Virus record (IMG/VR): IMGVR_UViG_3300031578_005153
Coordinates: 1-22,358 of that record
Source: a virus
DNA length: 22,358 nt
Reading direction: 5' to 3' (one strand)
How positions within the stretch are numbered: the first letter of the stretch is position 1; each line of letters begins with the position of its first letter. The notes under the pieces were generated by a model. That model had not been told where the DNA came from, ran no database searches, and was given only the letters and a program-made list of their open reading frames with translations. The translations under genes and the position numbers were made by a program. Shown one piece after another: positions 6,416 to 13,686 of the stretch.

Positions 6416-7141
6416 TCAAGTAGAAACTGTTTTACAGGCTACAGCTTCCGCGTCGTTCCATGCTCTGGGCAGCATGTCTTCTGGCTTCCACGCTGCTTTC
6501 ATTTTTTCGACGTCACCTTCCGTGTGATATTTACCGCTCACGTTGTACACGTCTGCGTCCTCCACAGCCTCCACCTGCTGGAAGGCTACCTGTGCGTAGC
6601 GCCTACCAACTATTAAGGGTAGGGAGTGATACTTAGAATTATTTTGTATCTCTAGTGTCCAGCGATTGTAATAACCTACATCACCCATACCTGCACAGCG
6701 GCACACTTCGAGGAAGTTACGGCCCGCACTGGAACGTGCAAACAGCTGACTGGTAATCGTGTTACCGCGTCCACCAACGAACTCGTTGGTGTGCGCTAGG
6801 ATGCTCTCGCCAGGATGAATAAAGAACACCTTATCCTTAGGGCCTATCCCTTCTATGCGCCCATTCCGAAAGTCCTCTTTCATTAGTAGATCTTTCGCGT
6901 ACAGTGCACGCTCTTTTGTCCACAAGCGCTTCACGTGCTTCTTGCTGTAGTAGTTGTAGATGGCATTTAAACCAGAGCCTACTGGACCAACTAGGCCAGC
7001 GGTAGGTTGCTCCCGCCAGATCCACTCGCCCAGTGTTAGGTCGTAGCTGTTGGGGCGAAGGTGGTCCGGATTAAATGGGTCGATTAAAATATTGCCTGCT
7101 TCCATCTCACGTAGGATGGCAGGTTTACTCAGTAGCGTCAT
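6416..7141 (-). CDS. dcd: dCTP deaminase (dCTP deaminase/dUTPase fold)
   Basis: 241 residues against about 190 for typical bacterial Dcd. The start at ATG 7141 has AAGGAG seven bases upstream and overlaps the methyltransferase end by 17 bases. Family motifs: RPNSYDLTLG at 29-38, FFIHPGESILA at 106-116, FARSSAGR at 134-141 and GMGDVGYYNRWTLEIQNNS at 151-169. Glu164 in LEIQN corresponds to the catalytic Glu of the deaminase branch, which simple dUTPases lack, so deamination of dCTP to dUTP is favoured; a bifunctional enzyme is possible. Residues about 42-100, rich in Lys and Tyr, are an extra insert. dUTP made here could feed thymidylate or modified-pyrimidine synthesis. No thymidylate synthase or dUTPase gene is in the window. 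Confidence 0.88.
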   Translation of the reverse strand: MTLLSKPAILREMEAGNILIDPFNPDHLRPNSYDLTLGEWIWREQPTAGLVGPVGSGLNAIYNYYSKKHVKRLWTKERALYAKDLLMKEDFRNGRIEGIGPKDKVFFIHPGESILAHTNEFVGGRGNTITSQLFARSSAGRNFLEVCRCAGMGDVGYYNRWTLEIQNNSKYHSLPLIVGRRYAQVAFQQVEAVEDADVYNVSGKYHTEGDVEKMKAAWKPEDMLPRAWNDAEAVACKTVST

Positions 7142-8003
7142 TTACAGTCTCCTTAGTAGCTTGCGGATTCAGCCACAAACATTCCGTGCGACCCTGTGTC
7201 ACTTTAATCACACCGTCCCCCTGCAACTGTGTGTGCTTCGTTCGAGCAGCTGCGTTACAGGAACGGTCAAAGGATACTCGAGTCCACCCGTGCTGCTCGA
7301 GCTCCTTGTACAGATCGTTAGGGTAGCCAGATAAAACGACGGCTCCTTGCAGTTGCTTGGCCTCCTTCACCATTTCTTCTTGCTCTTCAGTGGTCATCTC
7401 AAAGTAGTACCAACCGTCCCGGCGTGTCTCTTTGGGGTAGGGAGGGTCCAGGTAGAACAGCGTGTCGGGACTGTCGTACTCCGCGAAGATCTCCTTGTAG
7501 TCAACGTTGTAAATTTTGACACGCTTCATTCGTTCTGCGATGCGAGGCAACATCTTGATGGCACCGATGTACGCGTTGATGGGCTGCGCCATCCCATGCA
7601 CACTGGTATTCGTCACGAGTCCCCACGAGGTCCTGTCAATCATTCCACCCAAGGACTGCCTGCAGTCCACAAAAAACATCCGTGCTCGAGCTACGTCGTC
7701 CTCGGCATCCTGCCAGTGGTTCTTGCTGTGCAGCCGTTCCTCTCGACTGTAAGGCGTCAGCATCAGCTGCTCAATCAATCGTGCTCGATCTTCGTCGCTG
7801 ACAATCACCTGAAAAAGCGTGGTCACGCGAGGGTCTAGGTCGTTGAATACCTCTACCTCACTGCGCTCCTTCGCCAGCAGGACGCTGCCCCCTCCTCCAA
7901 ACGGCTCCACGTAAATACGGCGCTCGGGGAGGTAGGGAAGTATCTTCCCTCGGAGAACACCCTTGCCTCCAATAATCTTGATGGGGGACCTGAGGACTGC
8001 CAT
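7125..8003 (-). CDS. dam: D12-class DNA N6-adenine methyltransferase (Dam-like)
   Basis: 292 residues. It starts at ATG 8003 in a TAATG overlap with the GyrA-like stop. The N-terminal SPIKIIGGKGVLRGKILPYL is the usual opening of D12 enzymes. The AdoMet-binding motif is YVEPFGGGGSV at 31-41, a second AdoMet contact is probably FNDLD at 53-57, and the catalytic motif is DPPY at 186-189 in FYLDPPYP. A target-recognition region is expected between about 65 and 170. The enzyme would transfer a methyl group to adenine N6 in duplex DNA. The recognised site cannot be read from sequence; GATC is common in the family but not assured. There is no cognate endonuclease beside it, so it is probably an orphan used for protection or timing. 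The symbol is by family resemblance. Confidence 0.88.
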   Translation of the reverse strand: MAVLRSPIKIIGGKGVLRGKILPYLPERRIYVEPFGGGGSVLLAKERSEVEVFNDLDPRVTTLFQVIVSDEDRARLIEQLMLTPYSREERLHSKNHWQDAEDDVARARMFFVDCRQSLGGMIDRTSWGLVTNTSVHGMAQPINAYIGAIKMLPRIAERMKRVKIYNVDYKEIFAEYDSPDTLFYLDPPYPKETRRDGWYYFEMTTEEQEEMVKEAKQLQGAVVLSGYPNDLYKELEQHGWTRVSFDRSCNAAARTKHTQLQGDGVIKVTQGRTECLWLNPQATKETVNDATE

Positions 8004-10162
8004 TACTTGTCTTCCGCTAGCGGAATGATTGCTGTCACTGGTGCTCCTGTCTGTAGCTGTTCAAGCGTTTCCTCGTCCGACGCAAGGTAACGTTTGCCTG
8101 CTTCTGTTACCACCAGATTTTGTTCACCCACTGCGTGTAGTGGATGGTCTGCCTGCGAAGCGTCCGCATAACCTAGTTCTACACCTGTGTTGTCTACCAG
8201 CATGGTGCCTGCTGGGATAACAATGGCTGACGTTACGGTGACCTTCCTTCTACCTGGAAGGGTCTTGGACTGCACGTTGGGACGCGTGATCTTCAGATCG
8301 CTGCACGTGTACGTCATCTGCGTATCATCATCACACATCACAAACAGTTTGCCACCTTCATCTAGCCCTCCAGCGAAAACCAACTCATCGTCGCCAAGCT
8401 GCTTAAACACAGGGAACTGCGTGCGCCGTTGGTCGGGGGGGAACGCTACGTACTTCCCGCTCTTTGACAGTGCTACCACACAGGCGTGCTCCTCCGACGC
8501 TACCCCGATCACCTTCCCCACACTCTTGTCAAATTTCTCGATGAACGAAATGGGAATCGACTGACCGATGTTGTCCTCCGACACCGTAACAAATTTGCCG
8601 GGGGTCCGCACAAGGTCCACGTACGTCCACGTTGCTCGACTCTTCAGCGGGAGCTCCGTGTAGCTATCCACTTTGGCATCCTCGGTTACGCCTACGTAGT
8701 ATGTGGCCTCTGCTACGGTCAGGTCCAGGTCGTCCTTGCCTCCGCGTAGCCGGGTACCTCGCTTGTCCGCGTACTCAAGCATCTCACGCAGCCTACGCGC
8801 TACCACGCGGTCCAGGTTCGTCAGGTCGTCCTCGATCTCATCGATGCGTGCGCTGTACTCCTCAATACGCTTCTCCAGCTTCTTCTTGTTGATCGCCATC
8901 AAGGAACGGACAGACGAGTCAGCAATTACTTTCGCTTGTACGTCCCCTACAAAGCCAAACTCTGTGCTTAGCTGCTCGATCAACTCTTCTTCCGACTTCG
9001 CCTCCATCATTATTTTGATTACGAGTGGAAGTGCTGTGATGGCAATGAGGCGTGCTGCTTCCGCACCTCTCTTGCGTTCCAGTACGACACGCTCATCTTC
9101 CAGTACCAGCTGCTCTACCTTGCGTCGGAAGCGCAGGAAAATCTCTAGCAACTCCTTCAAGCTGTACAGGATGGGGCGTTTCTTATTGTTCAGCGCGTAG
9201 AATTGGTACGTGAGCGATGAGCGTAGCAGCGGGAGCACCCGGTCGTTGATGATCTTCGGGTCCGTGAACTCCACCACCACCCTGGTTCCAATTTTCCTCG
9301 AGCCCTCGTCGTTTGCCGCCGACTCAAGTAGCTTCGCTTCCTTGAGTTCGTCAGTAATACGCACGAGCTTCTTGGCGTCGAAGCCGGGGTTGAAACCGGT
9401 GATCACCAGCTTCTGCTTACCCTTTGCTCCCTCCTCGAAGTGGTAGTTACACGAGAACACCAACCGACCGCGCCCAGTACTGTACACCTTGCGCAAGTCA
9501 TCTTTTTTCGACAGCAGCACACCGCTCCCGTAGTCCGGTCCCTTGACATGCTTGAGCAGGTCGTCCGTTGTACAGTCTGGATTCTCTAGCACCTCTAACG
9601 CTGCGTTGATTATCTCACCCAGATTATGCGGTGGGATATTGGTTGCCACTGCCAACGCTACTCCCACACAACCGTTTACCAGCAACAGCGGTACTCGAGC
9701 AGGTAGGAGAAATGGTTCGTCATGCTCTTCCGTGAATGACTTAACGAGTGGCATGATGTCGACGTCGTCAAACATCCGGTCCGCAAACTTTGACAGCCGT
9801 GTCTCCGTGTATCGGTACGCAGCTGGTGGAGCTTCAAGTAACGACTCCCGAATGCCAAAGTTGCCGTGCTTCTGTATTAGTGGGTGCCGCATCCAACCCA
9901 TGTTAACCAGCGCACCGTAGCAAGCTGAGTCCCCGTGTGGATGGTAGCGCCCTAGCGTGTGCCCCACCACTGTTACACACTTGACCGGGATGCCGTTGCT
10001 GTGACGCTTCAACTCGTGTAAAGACCACAACGTCCTGCGCTGCACAGGTTTGAGTCCGTCACGTGCGTCGGCAATCGCACGGTCTTCAATGGTGTACTCA
10101 CCGTACTCGAGCAGGTTCTCTCGTACGATCGCCGCTGTCTGTTTCTTTTCGGTTTTTACCAT
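8003..10162 (-). CDS. gyrA: DNA gyrase/topoisomerase IV subunit A homologue
   Basis: 719 residues from ATG 10162, chosen because it forms TAATG with the upstream stop and begins MVKTEKK like family members; an ATG eight codons earlier is less likely. Breakage-reunion signatures: ADARDGLKPVQRRTLW at 31-46, GRYHPHGDSACYGALV at 71-86 and APPAAYRYTETRLS at 111-124, with the strand-cleaving Tyr at 118 preceded by Arg117. A coiled-coil gate (about 360-470) and a C-terminal beta-propeller-like domain (about 500-719) follow. It is nearer ParC than E. coli GyrA in length, and no clear GyrA box is seen, so true supercoiling activity is uncertain. The residue matching E. coli Asp87 is Gly83. It should pair with the GyrB-like protein encoded two genes upstream. 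Confidence 0.93.
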   Translation of the reverse strand: MVKTEKKQTAAIVRENLLEYGEYTIEDRAIADARDGLKPVQRRTLWSLHELKRHSNGIPVKCVTVVGHTLGRYHPHGDSACYGALVNMGWMRHPLIQKHGNFGIRESLLEAPPAAYRYTETRLSKFADRMFDDVDIMPLVKSFTEEHDEPFLLPARVPLLLVNGCVGVALAVATNIPPHNLGEIINAALEVLENPDCTTDDLLKHVKGPDYGSGVLLSKKDDLRKVYSTGRGRLVFSCNYHFEEGAKGKQKLVITGFNPGFDAKKLVRITDELKEAKLLESAANDEGSRKIGTRVVVEFTDPKIINDRVLPLLRSSLTYQFYALNNKKRPILYSLKELLEIFLRFRRKVEQLVLEDERVVLERKRGAEAARLIAITALPLVIKIMMEAKSEEELIEQLSTEFGFVGDVQAKVIADSSVRSLMAINKKKLEKRIEEYSARIDEIEDDLTNLDRVVARRLREMLEYADKRGTRLRGGKDDLDLTVAEATYYVGVTEDAKVDSYTELPLKSRATWTYVDLVRTPGKFVTVSEDNIGQSIPISFIEKFDKSVGKVIGVASEEHACVVALSKSGKYVAFPPDQRRTQFPVFKQLGDDELVFAGGLDEGGKLFVMCDDDTQMTYTCSDLKITRPNVQSKTLPGRRKVTVTSAIVIPAGTMLVDNTGVELGYADASQADHPLHAVGEQNLVVTEAGKRYLASDEETLEQLQTGAPVTAIIPLAEDK

Positions 10163-11241
10163 TATCGTACACCCAGGTAACCGCACACAATGTTTATCCC
10201 TAGCTCTTCTATCTTGTTACGCCGGGGGCTATTCTGTAGATCAGTTTTTTGATACTGCAGTTCCAGTTCCTTGCTGAGAGTTTCTTCATACTCCATCAGC
10301 TTCTCGTAGCTCCACTCTCCACGTTTGATAGGCATCAATATAGTAGCGGCGTCTGCACGTGCCACATGCATCGTCTTCTCTTGCAGTATCTCGCCGCACA
10401 TAAGCAGAAGTCGAACAAGGTGCAACGCGTGTTTCGAATCGTAGCCGTGCTTCTCTTCTGCCTCACGACGTCGTGGATTGCGTTCCTTCTTCCAGTGCAA
10501 CCACGACTTGTACTCTTTACGCGCTTTTTGGTACTGCTTCTCTTGTTTCAGCAACTCAAGAAAGTTGTCCTTGAACCCCAGCGCTTTTCCAGCAGACACC
10601 CAACTCTTGTCCGAAATCTCCTGCAGCGTCAGCGACAACGTATGCTCAAGGAAGTTGTTGAGCAGGTGGCGCACTCCCATCGCTGCATCCTTGGGGATGT
10701 CCGACAGTTCTTCTTCGATGGGATACTTGTTGAGGTGGCGACGGATCAACTCCTGCGCCGCGTTGATTGTGTCTACAGGCAGTTCACTCCGGTCACGTAG
10801 TCCAAAGTCCCCCCGCTTAGGTTCTTGGAGCTCCCCTTTCATCAACCACTCTCTGTGATTACGCATACGCCTAAGCTGCGAGTGTGCGTAACCTTTGTGC
10901 GTGTGGTAACACTTCTTCGAGAGAAACAAATCTCTATGCTCTACTAAGCGTTCCCACTCTCCAGTATGAGTCATCCAGAATTGTTCAGGTGTCCATAGAA
11001 GCTCGAGGATGTTCGGATTGTTTTGCGCCGCCAGGTGTAGGAATTTTGAGAAGCCATAGATGACCAGGTCTTCTTCTGACGGTGCGTACTGCTCAAATTT
11101 ACTTGCGTACCCAAACCAGTATTTAAAAGGAGGGATGCACACCCCACGGTAATCGTAGTCTGACTCCTCATCGTAAGTCCCGTACACACGAGAACCAGCA
11201 AGCGTCTTGAAGATGGTGCACTGCTCTACGTCAAAGTTCAT
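10162..11241 (-). CDS. Predicted nucleotidyltransferase (DNA polymerase beta superfamily, RlaP/YcgL-like)
   Basis: 359 residues. I chose ATG 11241 because it overlaps the upstream stop as ATGA and has GTGGAGAG upstream; ATG 11259 lacks a ribosome-binding site. The N-terminus shows the family signature LAGSRVYGTYDEESDYDYRG followed by VCIPP (about residues 14-38). That is a Gly-Ser nucleotide-binding turn followed by a metal-binding Asp-x-Asp. A helical region with PNILELLW near 75 follows, and the C-terminal 240 residues are mostly helix rich in Lys, Arg and Glu. Homologues are often annotated as predicted nucleotidyltransferases in phages and bacteria, some beside RNA ligases, but their substrate is not established. 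It lies between the two gyrase subunit genes. DNA, RNA or protein could be the acceptor. Confidence 0.8.
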   Translation of the reverse strand: MNFDVEQCTIFKTLAGSRVYGTYDEESDYDYRGVCIPPFKYWFGYASKFEQYAPSEEDLVIYGFSKFLHLAAQNNPNILELLWTPEQFWMTHTGEWERLVEHRDLFLSKKCYHTHKGYAHSQLRRMRNHREWLMKGELQEPKRGDFGLRDRSELPVDTINAAQELIRRHLNKYPIEEELSDIPKDAAMGVRHLLNNFLEHTLSLTLQEISDKSWVSAGKALGFKDNFLELLKQEKQYQKARKEYKSWLHWKKERNPRRREAEEKHGYDSKHALHLVRLLLMCGEILQEKTMHVARADAATILMPIKRGEWSYEKLMEYEETLSKELELQYQKTDLQNSPRRNKIEELGINIVCGYLGVR

Positions 11242-11804
11242 TTCGCTCTCCACAACCATTGAAAGGGTGGCAGCGGGTGTAGGTCTCTGGCTTTCACTGT
11301 GAACGCCCCACTGAACACTCCACTGGTGCTAGGGGTCTTCGGTAGCATCGCGTCGGTTGCCCACCCTATCAGGTTCGCCAGCACTGGTTTCGGTTTCTTC
11401 ATCTGTGTGACCAGGATGAGTACGTATATCCATTCTGGATGGCGCTCTCGAGGACGTACTGCCAAACGGTAATCCAGTAGGTCTCTGTTTGGATTGCGCG
11501 CCATGCTTGCTTTGAAATCAAGGTTGGCACCGATTATATCGCTGCCGCCGTCACCCACGGTGGGGTTCTGGTTGGCTACCCATCGAGATTTCATGTAGGG
11601 ATCTGCGCTTCCAAACAACCACATGCTTCCAACGTACTGCCCTACCTGTCCTACCAGCTGGTCCTCACGTAACGTGGTCTGCCTGTCTGCTCCGCGAATG
11701 TTTGACCTGCCTCCGATAGAGGCCAGCTTCGCGTGCTGGGCCACGATGTTCATCTCGCGTCCTGCTATCTGTACCCGGATAATATCTTCCGCTGTAATGG
11801 TCAT
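11238..11804 (-). CDS. Unrecognised protein, possible PD-(D/E)XK nuclease fold, 188 aa
   Basis: 188 residues from ATG 11804, which overlaps the GyrB stop as ATGA and itself overlaps the next start as ATGA, so all three are translationally linked. The family is not recognised with certainty. The stretch DGGSDIIGANLDFKAS (about 85-100) gives Asp89, then Asp96-Phe-Lys98, which resembles the core of PD-(D/E)XK nucleases. Glu47 in the helix LREDQLVGQVGQYVGS could be the extra acidic residue, and a following hydrophobic strand WIYVLILVT fits the fold. If correct, it would cleave or bind DNA near the replication proteins. The C-terminus (FSGAFTVKARDLHPLPPFQW) is typical of nothing I know. An open frame continues upstream to 11897 but has no good start there. 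Confidence 0.7.
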   Translation of the reverse strand: MTITAEDIIRVQIAGREMNIVAQHAKLASIGGRSNIRGADRQTTLREDQLVGQVGQYVGSMWLFGSADPYMKSRWVANQNPTVGDGGSDIIGANLDFKASMARNPNRDLLDYRLAVRPRERHPEWIYVLILVTQMKKPKPVLANLIGWATDAMLPKTPSTSGVFSGAFTVKARDLHPLPPFQWLWRAK

Positions 11805-13675
11805 GACGCGTCGACCACGCCCATGATTTTCTTTCTGTGTACGGGGTCTTTTCCCATGTACGCAAGTACCAACGCCTGGTCCTTCTTGCCGCCCCATTGC
11901 ACCTGCAGCACGTTGCGGCTTTTGGGATCCATCGCGTAAATCTCCAGGTCCGCTGCCTCCGACTCTCCCAACCCCTTGAACCGTGTGATGCGAGTTTTCG
12001 CGTTCCCTTTTATCTGCGCACGCACCTCTTCTATCGTATCCCCGTACACACGCTGCGACGCCGTAACGCCCATGAACAAAGGACTCAGTACAATGAACAG
12101 CTTGCCGTCCTCAATAAGCTGCGCCATGTGGGCAGCGAAGAATGTTAGCAAGAGGGCTTGGATGTGCTTACCGTCTGAATCAGCGTCCATCAACAAGTAG
12201 ATACTCTTGTAGCGACATTTGTCGAGGTTGAACGCCGGTCCGATACCTGTGCCAATGGCTTGCGTGATACTGGTGAGCTCCGCGTTCAAAAGGATTTTGT
12301 CGATGTCTACCTCGGCAGCGTTCTTCACCTTCCCACGCAACGGTAGAATTTCCTGGAAGTGTACGTTCCCTTTCAGGGTCACTCGAGCGTCCCGCGCACT
12401 GCCAAAGGCCGACGTCCCCTCAACGATGAACAACTCGCGCTCGTCAGGTGAACAGTCCGACGCTTCACACAGTTTGCCAGGTAAGATACTCTTGGCACCC
12501 TGCTTTACCTTGGTCTCGCGGATTGCCTTCTGCTGCTCACGCAACTTCTTCTTCGCGTCCCGTAGTAGAACCGCGTGCTCCAGTAGCTGCTTGGTTACGT
12601 CCGGGTTAGCTGCTACAAACTTCCGCAGGGCGCTCTCCACGATAGCCTGGATCTTTTCCTCCACATCCTGGTTTTGTAGGCTCCTCTTAGTCTGTCCCCG
12701 AAATTCAGGCTCGAGTACGTGCGCGTGGATAACCCCTACGATGCCTTCACGTAGATAGTCGCCCTTCAGCTTGCCGTACTTGCCGTTGGTAGCCTGGTCC
12801 TGCAGTACCTTCTGGATTGCTTTCTTTGCCCCAGTCACATGCTTCCCGTGCTCTGGTGTGCTCGTGACGTTTACGAAGGATGCCCACCGTTCGTTGGACC
12901 CGTCCGTCCAAGCAAATGCGATGTCCACGAGGTCTTCTTGGATGACAATAGGTTCATGTAGGTGTACAGCGTCCCCATGTTCCTGCATAAAGGTTGGCAG
13001 CATATCTACCAATCCACCCTCAGCCACAAACCGTTCTGGGGGCTCGTCGTCTACTTTGAACTCGACTACCAAACCAGGGCACAGGTAGGAGATCGCCCGC
13101 AACCGTTGCCCGATGCGCTCGACATTAAATTGGGTGCCCTTGAATATTGCAGAGTCGGGTAGAAAGCGAATGCAGGTGCCTGCATTCATGTTGCGCTTTA
13201 CCACGCGCACCTTTGAAGCGGGTTCCCCTCGCTCGAATGTTTGGTGGTATACCTTCTCCCGCTGCACTGTCCACACGGAAAGCTTTTCCGACAAGGCGTT
13301 CGTTGCTTTTATTCCAATGCCGTGAAGCCCTGCTACTGCACTCGTGTACGCACCGTGCCCGAATTTGCCACCCGAGTGCAGCTTGGTGAGTACAGCAGTG
13401 AGAAGAGGAAGCCCGGTTTTCTTGTGCTTAGTGACTGGAATGCCACGCCCGTTGTCGAGCACCATCGCAATTTGGTGCTCGGTGTCAATTTTTACAGCGA
13501 TGGCAGTTACGTGGCCATCCATATACTCGTCTACTGCATTGGCTACTACCTCTTCAAGAATGTGGTGTAAACCATCAGGGCCAGTGTCCCCTATGTACAT
13601 TGCTGGCCGTAGACGTATGGGTTCCAGATTTTCGAGGATACGGATGTGATCCCCGTCGTAGTGCTTCTTTTTCAA
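11801..13675 (-). CDS. gyrB: DNA gyrase/topoisomerase IV subunit B homologue (TTG start)
   Basis: 624 residues, ParE-sized; the roughly 170-residue insert of E. coli GyrB is absent. The GHKL ATPase region shows HHILEEVVANAVDE (Glu42, Asn46), VLDNGRGIP (72-80), GGKFG (102-106) and AGLHGIGIKATNALS (115-129). QTK (Lys330) in the transducer domain contacts ATP. TOPRIM residues are Glu419 in LFIVEGTSA and Asp497/Asp499 in MDADSDGKHI, with PLRGKVKNA between. The usual EGDSA is EGTSA here. The C-terminal FKGLGESEAADLEIYAMDP is conserved. The start must be TTG at 13675: AGGA lies seven bases upstream, no ATG exists between it and the in-frame stop, and the first internal ATG lies within conserved sequence. 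It follows the polymerase gene by nine bases. Confidence 0.93.
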   Translation of the reverse strand: MKKKHYDGDHIRILENLEPIRLRPAMYIGDTGPDGLHHILEEVVANAVDEYMDGHVTAIAVKIDTEHQIAMVLDNGRGIPVTKHKKTGLPLLTAVLTKLHSGGKFGHGAYTSAVAGLHGIGIKATNALSEKLSVWTVQREKVYHQTFERGEPASKVRVVKRNMNAGTCIRFLPDSAIFKGTQFNVERIGQRLRAISYLCPGLVVEFKVDDEPPERFVAEGGLVDMLPTFMQEHGDAVHLHEPIVIQEDLVDIAFAWTDGSNERWASFVNVTSTPEHGKHVTGAKKAIQKVLQDQATNGKYGKLKGDYLREGIVGVIHAHVLEPEFRGQTKRSLQNQDVEEKIQAIVESALRKFVAANPDVTKQLLEHAVLLRDAKKKLREQQKAIRETKVKQGAKSILPGKLCEASDCSPDERELFIVEGTSAFGSARDARVTLKGNVHFQEILPLRGKVKNAAEVDIDKILLNAELTSITQAIGTGIGPAFNLDKCRYKSIYLLMDADSDGKHIQALLLTFFAAHMAQLIEDGKLFIVLSPLFMGVTASQRVYGDTIEEVRAQIKGNAKTRITRFKGLGESEAADLEIYAMDPKSRNVLQVQWGGKKDQALVLAYMGKDPVHRKKIMGVVDAS

Positions 13676-13682
13676 TTGCCAA

Positions 13683-13686
13683 TCCT
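13683..13686 (-). promoter_or_regulatory. Ribosome-binding site deciding the GyrB TTG start
   Basis: The minus strand reads TAGGATTGGCAATTG. AGGA overlaps the polymerase TAG stop and lies seven bases from TTG at 13675. This supports a non-ATG start and coupling to polymerase translation. The rare start codon may lower subunit B output. Confidence 0.6.

Noticed and set aside
6391-6419. Perfect TTGACA on the minus strand overlapping the deaminase stop
   Set aside because: At 16-18 base spacing the candidate -10 hexamers (TACGAG and neighbours) are poor. With the genes tightly packed in one direction, the match alone does not support a promoter.
11805-11897. Upstream extension of the 188-residue protein to 11897
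   Set aside because: The extra 31 residues lie within the GyrB C-terminal codons, are low-complexity Gly/Arg, and lack a ribosome-binding site. The ATGA overlap at 11804 is the usual pattern here.
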